From assembly GCF_002257645.1 (NCBI RefSeq), contig NZ_NQMO01000001.1, forward strand, positions 496,001 to 560,000: a DNA stretch of 64,000 nt. The letters run 5' to 3'. This document shows positions 50,944-59,383 of the stretch, piece after piece (positions within the stretch are counted from its first letter, which is position 1; each line of letters begins with the position of its first letter). The notes under the pieces are model-generated. The model worked only from the letters and a program-made list of their open reading frames with translations. It was not told the DNA's origin and did not search any database. Both the position numbers and the translations under genes were made by a program. This stretch comes from Paenibacillus sp. XY044. Its GTDB lineage: Bacteria > Bacillota > Bacilli > Paenibacillales > Paenibacillaceae.

Positions 50944-51873
50944 TTGAGGAGTATCGAGAAATTATTTAAGGTCGAACTGCCGCTCAACGATCTGTTAAAG
51001 TTGGATGGGAATGTGCCCGAGACAATCCAGAAAGTCATTGATGAAGCAAAAAAGGAGTCATCGTATGGCTTTGAGTTGCCGGTTATGAATGAGATTCTTA
51101 AGCAGTCTGAGAATAATGGAAAATTAACTTGGACAAATAAACAAATAACTTCATGCGAATTTTGCGATAAAAAGCGCGACTATTACAGATACCCACGCAG
51201 CAGCAGGTATCACAGCAAAGGCAACAAGAACTTTGATAAGCCGATTTATTACTCAGGAATCAAGTTCAACGAAGGCTTTGTAACCTTAAAAGGCTATGGA
51301 GATATGTGTTCTGAATGCTGCAGTAAGCATAAAGTTAAAGAACGTCTTATCGATTACATAATTGAGCACGATCTTAAAATCCAAGTCATGAAGAATGACT
51401 ATAAGCCAGGAAGATATCTCAGAGACGATATTCGTATTTGCTATGATTGTGGCGAGGAAATGCTTGAATCTCAAATGAGTAAAGAGATGACATTGATGGG
51501 GAACGGATATTATCCTTCGGGCTGTCCTAAGTGTGGAGCCAAGTCTTTACCATTCGGTAAGAGTCATAAAACAACTAGCAAATTCGGATATATTCATAAT
51601 CCTGAGTCGCTTGAAGAAGTGGTGGAAATGAAGAAGTTGGTTGATGAATATAATAAAGGTAAACAGGAAGAAGAGAAGTTTTGGTTTAATCAAAGTTCGA
51701 ATTCAATAAGTTCTTTCTTTGTAAAAGAGAAGAAATGGTCAAACGGTAATAGAGAGGTTATTCAGTTTGGGACTAGTAGCAAAAAGTTTACAGTGGGGTA
51801 TTTTTATAAAGACAAATGTGATGAATTTACGGAAGTTCTATTAAAACACGGATATATAGAAAATCAGAATTAA
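50944..51873 (+). CDS. multi-zinc-ribbon protein, 309 aa
   Basis: TTG start with poor spacing; start uncertain. Several CxxC pairs: CEFCDKKR (about 77), CSECCS (about 121), CYDCGEEM (about 162), and CPKCGAK (about 192). The C-terminal part is helical. No function recognised; possibly nucleic-acid binding. Confidence 0.6.
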   Translation: MRSIEKLFKVELPLNDLLKLDGNVPETIQKVIDEAKKESSYGFELPVMNEILKQSENNGKLTWTNKQITSCEFCDKKRDYYRYPRSSRYHSKGNKNFDKPIYYSGIKFNEGFVTLKGYGDMCSECCSKHKVKERLIDYIIEHDLKIQVMKNDYKPGRYLRDDIRICYDCGEEMLESQMSKEMTLMGNGYYPSGCPKCGAKSLPFGKSHKTTSKFGYIHNPESLEEVVEMKKLVDEYNKGKQEEEKFWFNQSSNSISSFFVKEKKWSNGNREVIQFGTSSKKFTVGYFYKDKCDEFTEVLLKHGYIENQN

Positions 51874-51918
51874 GGTGAAACATAACTTTTATTAAAATAT
51901 ATGGGAGAGATTAATTAA

Positions 51919-52425
51919 ATGAAACTGTATGAACTTACAGGCATGTATAAGAAATTCAATGATTTCGCCAATGATGAACTCGAAAATGATGTAACCGAAG
52001 ACGAGATTCAGGCACTAATTGATAACCTGGAGGCCATTGACGATCTAATTGAAAACAAATGCGAGAACACTGCTAAACTAATGAAGAATATTGAATCAGA
52101 TATCAAAGCTCTAAAGGAAGAGGAAGAACGGTTATCTAAGAGACGAAAAGCCCTGCAGAACAGATACGATGGTATTAAAGGGTACATGAAAGTAATGCTG
52201 GAATCTAGCGGTAAACAAAAAGTAAATGCTGGATTATTTAAGATTAGAATTCAAAAGAGCAATCCTTCTCTAGAAGTAATCGACCCAAAACTGATTCCTA
52301 ATGCATATAAAATTCCTCAAGATCCTAAAATCGACTCAAAGAGTATTTTAGCTGCCGTGAAAAATGGAGAAAAAATCGATGGAGTTCGACTCGTAGAAGA
52401 TAAACAGCATTTAGTTATTTCTTAA
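51919..52425 (+). CDS. Siphovirus Gp157 family protein
   Basis: 168 aa. Helical N-terminus with coiled coil (ENCTAKLMKNIESDIKALKEEEERL pattern) and C-terminal SLEVIDPKLIPNAYKIPQDPKIDSKSILAAVKNGEKIDGVRLVE, which is the Gp157 signature. In other phages it neighbours SSB and recombination genes. SD GGGAGAG. Confidence 0.9.
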   Translation: MKLYELTGMYKKFNDFANDELENDVTEDEIQALIDNLEAIDDLIENKCENTAKLMKNIESDIKALKEEEERLSKRRKALQNRYDGIKGYMKVMLESSGKQKVNAGLFKIRIQKSNPSLEVIDPKLIPNAYKIPQDPKIDSKSILAAVKNGEKIDGVRLVEDKQHLVIS

Positions 52426-52453
52426 TAAAATAAATATATACATATAATTATTT

Positions 52454-52496
52454 TGGTGGTATAATGACTTCAGTGGGGTTGTATACCACCATTTTT
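52454..52496 (+). terminator. terminator with a promoter-like -10 in its 5' arm
   Basis: A 10-bp perfect stem TGGTGGTATA/TATACCACCA, 18-nt loop, T5. The 5' arm and loop also contain GGTATAAT, so a transcript starting here would lose the 5' arm and escape termination. Confidence 0.75.
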
Positions 52497-52514
52497 AATA
52501 AGGAGGGTTAAATA

Positions 52515-52685
52515 CTGGAGAAAGTTGATTACACGGATGCAGAGAAGGAAGCGTTAGTGGATGCCATGCTTACAATGGTAAAAGGCAACCTAATGAAGTG
52601 TGATATCAATGACATATCGATTAATAGAAACGGTAATACATATAGTATTAATTTTAAACATAGGGAAGGAGGTTGCCTTAATTGA
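52515..52685 (+). CDS. small protein with CTG start, 56 aa
   Basis: AGGAGGG is 7 nt from CTG 52515 (the preceding ATA is the only other candidate). EKVDYTDAEKEALVDAMLTMV. Overlaps the next gene's TTG by 4 bp. Confidence 0.55.
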   Translation: MEKVDYTDAEKEALVDAMLTMVKGNLMKCDINDISINRNGNTYSINFKHREGGCLN

Positions 52686-52900
52686 ATCAGTTCAAGACAT
52701 ATATTCGTTTGATTCAAAATGATCAGTTTGACAATAAAACAGATATCCTTTTTACATATCCAAGACACATGCCAACTCCAATGATTGGTGAGACGATTAA
52801 TTATAAAGATGTCGATTATACGGTGACTCATAAGCGTAGTTTACCAGAATACAGTACCATTGTAGTGTTTGTGCAGGAAGACGATATCCAATCGTGTTAA
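52682..52900 (+). CDS. hypothetical protein, 72 aa
   Basis: TTG start, SD AAGGAGG. Beta-rich (INYKDVDYTVTHKRSLPEYSTIVVFV). Unknown. Confidence 0.6.
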   Translation: MNQFKTYIRLIQNDQFDNKTDILFTYPRHMPTPMIGETINYKDVDYTVTHKRSLPEYSTIVVFVQEDDIQSC

Positions 52901-52936
52901 AAGAGTTCTTTTATTTAGAAATGGAGGATAAGATTA

Positions 52937-53131
52937 ATGAATTTATTACAGGTTATTGAAGAAATGAATGTTGGAGATATTGCTTTCGCAAGTTTCGATT
53001 TCTTTGACTATTGGCATATTCTAAAAAGAGAAGATGGTGCAATAGTATATTGTGAAGCAGATGGTAAGCATCAGAATGAAATAGTTGGGCTCACGTACAG
53101 CAATCTTAACTCAAGTTATAGAATTCTGTAA
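52937..53131 (+). CDS. hypothetical protein, 64 aa
   Basis: SD ATGGAGG. Aromatic, acidic. Unknown. Confidence 0.55.
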   Translation: MNLLQVIEEMNVGDIAFASFDFFDYWHILKREDGAIVYCEADGKHQNEIVGLTYSNLNSSYRIL

Positions 53132-53164
53132 GACAGGTTTATCTTACTGGAAGGAGAATGGCAT

Positions 53165-53593
53165 ATGCTTAAACAGTTACACTCTTTAAGAGAAGGAGTA
53201 TCGAATCTTATAAGATGGTTCCCAATAATCTGGCGCGATAGGGATTGGGACCAAGAGAACTTATACAAAATCGTACATAAGAAATTGGAACACATGGAGG
53301 ACTTCTTCAGAAGCGAAAACACTCATATTAAAGCAGCTAAAGAGGTTGCTGATGAAATCAGAGAAGCAAAGGTTTTATTGGCTAACAAAATTAATACCGC
53401 TCATACGAATAAAGTTGATTATGATACTGATGAATTTATCAGCCTGAAGAATAATGAGTTCAACGTAGATAGAGAAAATAAAAACTATAAAGCATGGATG
53501 AAAGAAATGAGTGCAGCAGAAGAACAAGAAAGTAAAGATATGAAGGCAGCGTTTGAAATCATCGGGAATAAATCTGAAAGCTGGTGGGACTGA
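53165..53593 (+). CDS. hypothetical protein, 142 aa
   Basis: SD AAGGAGA. RWFPIIWRDRDWDQENLYKIVHKKLEHM start, then helical. The W-rich start with K-L-HM recalls phage proteins that bind host factors; unknown. Confidence 0.65.
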   Translation: MLKQLHSLREGVSNLIRWFPIIWRDRDWDQENLYKIVHKKLEHMEDFFRSENTHIKAAKEVADEIREAKVLLANKINTAHTNKVDYDTDEFISLKNNEFNVDRENKNYKAWMKEMSAAEEQESKDMKAAFEIIGNKSESWWD

Positions 53594-53648
53594 AAACCCA
53601 TAACTCAATTAGATGAAAGTTCTACTTAATTCAAAGGAGTTGTTATAG

Positions 53649-53810
53649 ATTTTTCATAAATGGAAGCTAGTGTCTGATACTGGTAAGCATAGATATTATG
53701 AATGCTCTTCATGCAACGCTCGAAAGGTCTTGATTGCTCCTGAAGGTTATCAACCACTCGACAAACAATGGCTTAAAGGGAGAGAAGCGAAGATATTTTG
53801 CAGAAAATAA
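53649..53810 (+). CDS. small zinc-ribbon protein with ATT start, 53 aa
   Basis: SD AAAGGAG is 9 nt from ATT 53649 and the codon before it is an in-frame TAG, so only ATT can start the full domain. HKWKLVSDTG then CSSC and C make a compact ribbon that would be cut by the only later GTG. Confidence 0.6.
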   Translation: MFHKWKLVSDTGKHRYYECSSCNARKVLIAPEGYQPLDKQWLKGREAKIFCRK

Positions 53811-53850
53811 TACGATGAAAGGCGCGTTTCATGGGGAATGGAGAGGAAAA

Positions 53851-54075
53851 ATGATTATTGAAGTAGGAAAATTACCTGATAGCGTTAAATCAATCATTCG
53901 GCAACAAACAACGGATTCTGAAGTGGATGTGTATTGGTCTAATGGTTGTAATGAAGAAGGAGAAGATTTTTATGAGCTTCAAGTAGAAAGTACTGATAAT
54001 CAAATAACATATTTTTATAAGGAAGGTTGGGGAGAGATAAACGGTATTGAGGAAGCATTGGAGGAATTGGAATGA
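53851..54075 (+). CDS. hypothetical acidic protein, 74 aa
   Basis: ATG 53851 (SD GAGAGG) preferred to ATG 53815, which has no SD. Acidic, Trp-containing. Overlaps the next gene. Confidence 0.55.
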   Translation: MIIEVGKLPDSVKSIIRQQTTDSEVDVYWSNGCNEEGEDFYELQVESTDNQITYFYKEGWGEINGIEEALEELE

Positions 54076-54473
54076 GTTTAGACACATTCTACATAAGCAG
54101 CGTTCAACAAAAGAAAAAAGGACATATGACGGAATACGAAACTGTGCTTAATGAGGTATTTGGTCGAGTAATTTCTTGGGAAGAGTTTAAAAACTCTGAC
54201 CGCAAACTTCAAGCACGAGTAATGCTTAAACTTGATGAGGTAATTAAATTAAATGAATCGCCCATTGACATCAAAAAGCTTGCATATGCCATTCAGCATT
54301 CCAGAAGTGGAGTGGGTGGATGCGCCATGACAGAGTTTGAGTGCAAGTTTTGCGGTAAAGAGGAACTATGGGGTAATACAAATACACCTGGAATCTGTAA
54401 AGACTGCGCTACTAATATGGCGAAAAATATTGCTAAATATAATTATAACATCTATAAGGAGGATATATGTTAA
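54072..54473 (+). CDS. hypothetical protein with C-terminal zinc ribbon, 133 aa
   Basis: SD GAGGAATTGGA. CKFCGKEE and CKDCATN at the C-terminus. Helical N-terminal domain. Overlaps the membrane protein gene by 7 bp. Confidence 0.6.
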   Translation: MSLDTFYISSVQQKKKGHMTEYETVLNEVFGRVISWEEFKNSDRKLQARVMLKLDEVIKLNESPIDIKKLAYAIQHSRSGVGGCAMTEFECKFCGKEELWGNTNTPGICKDCATNMAKNIAKYNYNIYKEDIC

Positions 54474-54652
54474 AAGAGTGGATACAAGCTAATTTAACAA
54501 TATTTTCAGCTATTTTAATAATTAAGTTAATCTGTTGGGCAAACCCTGATTTGGATGAGCCATTTAATTATTGGTGGGGTATGTTAATACCCAATGTAGC
54601 ATTTATATTAGTGTTAATTTTGAAACGATTCTTTAAGGAGGAATTTCACTGA
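54467..54652 (+). CDS. small membrane protein, 61 aa
   Basis: SD AAGGAGG. Two transmembrane helices (about 10-27, 38-55). Confidence 0.55.
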   Translation: MLKEWIQANLTIFSAILIIKLICWANPDLDEPFNYWWGMLIPNVAFILVLILKRFFKEEFH

Positions 54653-54948
54653 ATCAAACAAATCCATATAAACTTGAAAAACTAGGTTTAATGCTAAAAC
54701 TTAAATCACTGAATGGAGATCAATCACTTCTCAATGGGTTTATTGCTCGCGGAGGAGTTACAATAGGGGATTTAGAAAAGGCTTATGAAAGATTGGAATC
54801 AATAGATGATGACATTAAAAAATGGGATGCAATACATAAAGTAAACGAAATAAAAAAACTATTCAACCAGGCCGACGAGGAAACGAAGAAGATAATGAAA
54901 ATTGAACTTATGGAATTATGGAGGGTAGTTTACGATGGCCAAAATTGA
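54649..54948 (+). CDS. hypothetical protein with CTG start, 99 aa
   Basis: AAGGAGG is 7 nt from CTG 54649, which overlaps the previous stop (CTGA). The next Met, at 54691, has no SD and would cost 14 residues (NQTNPYKLEKLGL). Coiled-coil-like. Confidence 0.6.
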   Translation: MNQTNPYKLEKLGLMLKLKSLNGDQSLLNGFIARGGVTIGDLEKAYERLESIDDDIKKWDAIHKVNEIKKLFNQADEETKKIMKIELMELWRVVYDGQN

Positions 54949-55216
54949 GTATACTGGACAACTTCCCATCCACAACAAAATACCTGAAAATCGCATTAAG
55001 CAAGGGGATTTTGTTTACTGCAGTGGTAGTAATGGCGTTTATGATTTTTGGGGATTGTACAACGCAAGTAATAAAGCTGTGGTCGCATTGGATGGTGGAA
55101 GTACTGAATATGTTAGAGGTGAGGAATTGTATCTGTATGGTACATATAGTTATTGGACTATTATCAAGCGTATTCCGTGCAATAAAGCTAACTTGGTTAT
55201 TTCTGAGATTGAATGA
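54935..55216 (+). CDS. hypothetical beta-rich protein, 93 aa
   Basis: SD GGAGGG. IKQGDFVYCSGSNGVYDFWGLYN suggests a small SH3-like barrel. Unknown. Confidence 0.6.
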   Translation: MAKIEYTGQLPIHNKIPENRIKQGDFVYCSGSNGVYDFWGLYNASNKAVVALDGGSTEYVRGEELYLYGTYSYWTIIKRIPCNKANLVISEIE

Positions 55217-55255
55217 AATGCGTGTTTGATAAAAATAATGGAGGAGATTAAATAA

Positions 55256-55564
55256 ATGATACATAGATATAGAGCGACAGTAATCAGAGAAGATGAATAT
55301 ATTATTGAGATCGATGACGAACAAATTGATAGGGAGTTTATGAAAGAGTACAAAGAGCACATTGGAAATATTGAAACATTGGAAGGTCATGCAGAGAATT
55401 TAGCTTGGTATCGAATGATTCACGGAGAAGATTTCTATGAGGGATATGGTAATGTTCTACACAATGGAAAATTATATGATTATTTACCTGGAGTCAAAGA
55501 GACTGGGATTAACATCAAAGTTGTTTCAGATGAAAATGTCGATGTCTTGGTAACTAAGATGTAA
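55256..55564 (+). CDS. hypothetical protein, 102 aa
   Basis: SD GGAGGAG. YRATVIREDEYIIEIDDEQ start; alpha/beta. Unknown. Confidence 0.6.
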   Translation: MIHRYRATVIREDEYIIEIDDEQIDREFMKEYKEHIGNIETLEGHAENLAWYRMIHGEDFYEGYGNVLHNGKLYDYLPGVKETGINIKVVSDENVDVLVTKM

Positions 55565-55583
55565 GAGAGGAGGAATATAGCAG

Positions 55584-55778
55584 GTGACACAAGAAGAATT
55601 TAATGAACTTTACAAAGAACCAGTTGATTTATTTGAGGCACAAGCAGCGTTAAATAGATTTATTAACGGGAAAGGTGTACTTAGAATCCCTGCAAGACCA
55701 GATGATGATGACATGTTGATCAGTAGAGCATTGAGTGAATTGAAAAAATTGAGAAACAGTACTATACAAGAAGAATAG
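55584..55778 (+). CDS. hypothetical protein, 64 aa
   Basis: GTG start, SD GAGGAGG. Helical. Unknown. Confidence 0.55.
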   Translation: MTQEEFNELYKEPVDLFEAQAALNRFINGKGVLRIPARPDDDDMLISRALSELKKLRNSTIQEE

Positions 55779-55787
55779 GGGGATATT

Positions 55788-56255
55788 TTGGCTCGATTAA
55801 GCGCAGAAAGATTAAGATTACATATCAATAATATCATTACATGGACAGTTAATGAGAATCCTATGTATGAGAATTTTACTATAAAGTTGACTATTCTTGG
55901 TCGCGAGACAGTTCCAGGTTTAAATGGGAGTCATGAGTTGGTTGATGGGAATATCGAATACTTAATGGATACCATAAAAAAATCGCTTGAAGGATTTGAA
56001 TATACAGAGTGTGAGTTCTTAGAGCCAGATTTCAAATTTGAAATTAAACGACATGAAGCATGGTATGATAACGGCTTTAAAATCCATCATCCTGTCAGTT
56101 TTGAGTTTATTGTTTGGGTGAATAGCGGTAGATGGAACGGTATATATTCGTGCACTGAATTGGGACATAAATTTTGCATTGAAGAAAATTCTTTAATTAA
56201 GTTCTATGATGATTTGAAAAGCGAATGGGAGAATAGAAAGATTTTAGAATATTAA
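55788..56255 (+). CDS. hypothetical protein, 155 aa
   Basis: TTG start, SD GGGGGA. Mixed alpha/beta with HHPVSFEFIVWVNSGRWNG and a Cys pair. Unknown. Confidence 0.6.
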   Translation: MARLSAERLRLHINNIITWTVNENPMYENFTIKLTILGRETVPGLNGSHELVDGNIEYLMDTIKKSLEGFEYTECEFLEPDFKFEIKRHEAWYDNGFKIHHPVSFEFIVWVNSGRWNGIYSCTELGHKFCIEENSLIKFYDDLKSEWENRKILEY

Positions 56256-56288
56256 AATACATATTTTAAGGAGAGTTGTGGGAGACAA

Positions 56289-56588
56289 ATGAATAAAATT
56301 ATCGAGATTAGCAAAGAAACTTTCACGGAAATAGAAAGAGTCATTGACGAGTTTGAGTGTAATAAGCCACCAAGAAATTGGACATGGGGATTTACTATTG
56401 AAGGTGATGAAGAGACTGGATACGAACTATATGAAACACATTTAGAAAGTATCGTATATCCAAATTATGATGTAGAAACCCATAAAGATATTATAGGTCG
56501 ATTTATCGACAAAGGCAGCGCAGAGCTTTATGTTAAAGCATATAACTTACTCAAGGCTGTGATTGGTCAAGAGGATGAGATTGAATAA
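56289..56588 (+). CDS. hypothetical protein, 99 aa
   Basis: SD GTTGTGGGAGA. Acidic; unknown. Confidence 0.6.
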   Translation: MNKIIEISKETFTEIERVIDEFECNKPPRNWTWGFTIEGDEETGYELYETHLESIVYPNYDVETHKDIIGRFIDKGSAELYVKAYNLLKAVIGQEDEIE

Positions 56589-56738
56589 TTGAGAATGAAC
56601 ACTTTAAGGAGAGAGAGTCAAGTGTTGAATAGTTGCGAGATACTTAAGAATGTAGAGTTTTTGAATGGAAAATTAATGATGAAATGGGTTTTTATGATGA
56701 CGCAGTAGACACAAAATGCGAAGCGAGGAGGGAATAGC

Positions 56739-57041
56739 GTGAAGTACAAAGCAATTGTATCAGCTCATATATGGCTAAACGGGGGTCATGAAGAAATCGA
56801 AATACTCTCCATGACACACAATGACGAAAAAGCAACTGGTATATTCGACGATATCGACCACGCTCTACTTCATGAAATTGAAATCGGTGGCAGTCAGGAC
56901 TATTACTTTATCGCCATTATAGAATCCAGATTTGTCGAGCATAGAACGTGGGAGGGCTCAGAGTGGGAGGTCGAACACGAAGTTCGAGAGATCAAATCCA
57001 TTCAAGACATTGCTTCACAGTTCGAACAAAAAGCGAAATAA
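56739..57041 (+). CDS. hypothetical protein, 100 aa
   Basis: GTG start, SD GAGGAGGG. YKAIVSAHIWLNGGHEEIEI beta start. Unknown. Confidence 0.6.
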   Translation: MKYKAIVSAHIWLNGGHEEIEILSMTHNDEKATGIFDDIDHALLHEIEIGGSQDYYFIAIIESRFVEHRTWEGSEWEVEHEVREIKSIQDIASQFEQKAK

Positions 57042-57053
57042 GGAGGAATTAAG

Positions 57054-57227
57054 TTGAAAATCCCATTCGGTAAACGCCCTATGTGTTCATGTGGAGTTAA
57101 AATGAAGCTTGTCGAGTACAAAGGATATTACGATGGATTTAAATATTGGTGTTGCGAAAACTGCAATTTAGAGAATGAACTAGATAAATATGAATCAGAC
57201 GATAAGAAGTTTGGAGCATATGCTTAA
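57054..57227 (+). CDS. small zinc-ribbon protein, 57 aa
   Basis: TTG start, SD AAGGAGG. CSCGVKM and CCENCNLE form a ribbon. Confidence 0.6.
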   Translation: MKIPFGKRPMCSCGVKMKLVEYKGYYDGFKYWCCENCNLENELDKYESDDKKFGAYA

Positions 57228-57335
57228 TATGTATTCCAAGCAAATTAGATAAAAGGAATCTTTCATAAAAAACCTGATCGATAGTTTTTCGACATATTGA
57301 TACAATTTCCCTCCTTAACAGTAATTAAATACCTC

Positions 57336-57366
57336 TTGCATAAAGAACGTCTGTTCGGTATATAAT
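57336..57366 (+). promoter_or_regulatory. uvrX promoter with LexA/SOS box
   Basis: TTGCAT, 17-bp spacer, TATATA (TATAAT two bases on). The spacer holds GAACGTCTGTTC (57345-57356), a LexA box like that of the mazF-like gene. A half-matching second site (AAACGGATGTTC) lies about 20 bp downstream. Confidence 0.8.
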
Positions 57367-57409
57367 ATATACAAACGGATGTTCTTATTTTTTGGAGGAG
57401 ATGAATAAC

Positions 57410-58654
57410 ATGGTAAAGAAACAGCGAACAGTTATGCTTATTGACATGCAGAGTTTCTATGCCAGCGTTGAGAAGGCAAAAGTACCTGAATATAAAAATG
57501 AACCTTTGGTTGTTGCGGGAGATCCGTCAAGAAGATCTGGAATAATATTGGCTGCTTGTCCGATTGCAAAATCTTATGGGGTGGAAACGGGAGAAGTGCT
57601 GTGGCAAGCCTTACAGAAATGTCCAAATGCAATAGTGGTCAAACCACACATGCAGGAGTACATTGATGTTTCCTCTCAGATCACACAGATTGTGGAGACA
57701 TTTACTGACCTAGTGGAATGTTATTCAATTGATGAAATGTTTGCTGATGTTACTGGATCATTACATCTGTTTGGAAACAATCCAATTGAACTGGCAAAAC
57801 AAATTCAGCAGAAAATTTTAAATGAAACCGGCATTTACGCGAGGGCTGGAGTGGCAGAAAATAAGATTCTAAGTAAATTATGCTGTGACATGATCGCAAA
57901 GAAGATAGATGGTGGAATTTATTATCTGCACAAGGATGAATTACATAATTACATATGGAAGCAGCCTGTCCGTAAAATGTGGGGTATTGGCTCCAGGATG
58001 GAGAAGCATCTTTATAAGATGGGCATTTTAACGATTGGCGATTTAGCGAATTACTCTCTGCCAAGACTTAGAAAAAAATGGGGAGTTAACGGTGAGGTTA
58101 TATGGCGCGTAGCAAATGGTCTTGACGACTCTCCTGTAACTTTGACTACACATAACCGTCAGAGGGAAATTGGTAACGGAATGACCTTACCCCGAGACTA
58201 TTCACAAGCCTGGGAAATTGAAGTTGTATTACTGGACATTAGTACTGAAGTCTGTCGTAGGGCAAGACAAAAAGGATACAACGGATCTGTTGTTTCAGTG
58301 AGTATTTCTGGTGCTGACTTTGACATTAGAACAGGTTTTCACAGACAAAAGAAATTGACTGATCCAACCAATATCACTCAGGAAGTTTTCAATGCAGCCA
58401 AACAGATATTTCATCAACACTGGAATGGATTACCTATAAGAAGAGTAGGCGTTTCATTGTCTGATTTAAGCGATGCTAACACATATCAAATGTCTTTGTT
58501 TGACTACAATAAGGATCAATTAAGGGCAATAGATAAAGTTATGGATGACATTAAAGACCGTTTCGGTGAAGTATCAATCCTTAGAGCAAGCTCATTAACC
58601 ACAGCGGGTCAGGCAGTAGACAGAGCTGCTAAAATTGGAGGGCATTACAAATGA
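57410..58654 (+). CDS. uvrX: UvrX-type Y-family DNA polymerase
   Basis: 414 aa. LIDMQSFYASVE with the first catalytic Asp (about residue 12), YSIDEMFADVTGS with Asp/Glu (about 107-112), helix-hairpin-helix thumb region (KMWGIGSRMEKHLYKMGI), little finger C-terminal. It bypasses lesions with low fidelity. ATG 57410 has correct spacing from GGAGGAG. Operon with yolD-like and a third gene, induced by SOS. SPbeta uvrX is the direct relative. Confidence 0.96.
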   Translation: MVKKQRTVMLIDMQSFYASVEKAKVPEYKNEPLVVAGDPSRRSGIILAACPIAKSYGVETGEVLWQALQKCPNAIVVKPHMQEYIDVSSQITQIVETFTDLVECYSIDEMFADVTGSLHLFGNNPIELAKQIQQKILNETGIYARAGVAENKILSKLCCDMIAKKIDGGIYYLHKDELHNYIWKQPVRKMWGIGSRMEKHLYKMGILTIGDLANYSLPRLRKKWGVNGEVIWRVANGLDDSPVTLTTHNRQREIGNGMTLPRDYSQAWEIEVVLLDISTEVCRRARQKGYNGSVVSVSISGADFDIRTGFHRQKKLTDPTNITQEVFNAAKQIFHQHWNGLPIRRVGVSLSDLSDANTYQMSLFDYNKDQLRAIDKVMDDIKDRFGEVSILRASSLTTAGQAVDRAAKIGGHYK

Positions 58655-58986
58655 GTAAAAAGTTATCAGGAAATGGAATCTGGGAATCAAGCCGAATGAT
58701 GCTTCCACAGCACAGGGAACGTATTATAGATAATCAAAAAATACCTCTCCAAAAAACGAAACCAATCATCCATGCAGACGAGTGGGAAATCATAACTCAA
58801 AACATCAACCTGTCTCTAAGTGAACAGGAGCCTGTTGTCGTAACTATTTTTGGTGAGTATGAGAACTCAGAAGTTAGTGGGGTAATAAAGAATGTTAGTC
58901 CAATTCAAAAGAAACTTAAACTAGAAAATGATGAAGGTTTTGAATGGATCGATTTTAATGAAATTGTATCAGTAACACTCGAATGA
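58651..58986 (+). CDS. yolD: YolD-like protein
   Basis: 111 aa overlapping uvrX by 4 bp. SGNGIWESSRMMLPQHRERI and VTIFGEYENSEVSGVIKNV, then WIDFNEIVSV, the YolD family pattern. Usual partner of UvrX. Confidence 0.92.
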   Translation: MSKKLSGNGIWESSRMMLPQHRERIIDNQKIPLQKTKPIIHADEWEIITQNINLSLSEQEPVVVTIFGEYENSEVSGVIKNVSPIQKKLKLENDEGFEWIDFNEIVSVTLE

Positions 58987-59369
58987 TCATGAGACAATCC
59001 GAAGGTGATTTAGAAATTGTTAAACGTTATTTAGAACTTCCTATTTTACTTGATGTCTTGGAGTATGATAAGAAGAGAATAGGAAGTTCTAAACTTAATA
59101 ATCAAAGTATCATGGTGTCATATTTAGAGTCAATTCAAGACAAAGTTACAACGGATATATATGAAGTTAAAAAGGAAATGAGAAAAAGATCAATCAAAAT
59201 TATCGAGCAAAGAAGGTTGGAGGATAGACTTGTTGCAGATTATTTGTGCAGGAATTATAAGCATCAAATTTCATTGCTCTGGAGTAAGGTGAAGTTTGAT
59301 TCTGAGGTTACATTAGCAAGATATATGGGAATTGATATTTATAAATTAGATAAACCGCCTATTCGTTAG
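58983..59369 (+). CDS. hypothetical third gene of the uvrX operon, 128 aa
   Basis: Overlaps yolD by 4 bp. Helical, with EVKKEMRKRSIKIIEQRRLEDRLVADYLCRNYKHQ. Such a gene often follows uvrX-yolD in phages. Ends in a terminator shared with the convergent operon. Confidence 0.75.
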   Translation: MIMRQSEGDLEIVKRYLELPILLDVLEYDKKRIGSSKLNNQSIMVSYLESIQDKVTTDIYEVKKEMRKRSIKIIEQRRLEDRLVADYLCRNYKHQISLLWSKVKFDSEVTLARYMGIDIYKLDKPPIR

Positions 59370-59383
59370 ACGGTTTACTTTTT
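59352..59383. terminator. terminator between convergent operons
   Basis: AAACCG...CGGTTT with a T5 run two bases on, lying over the stop of the rightward gene and near the stop of the leftward ATPase gene. Confidence 0.7.

Noticed and set aside
56623..56709. 28-codon GTG frame between the 99- and 100-aa genes
   Set aside because: An SD-like AAGGAGAGAG is present, but the peptide looks like a frameshifted remnant and cannot be supported.
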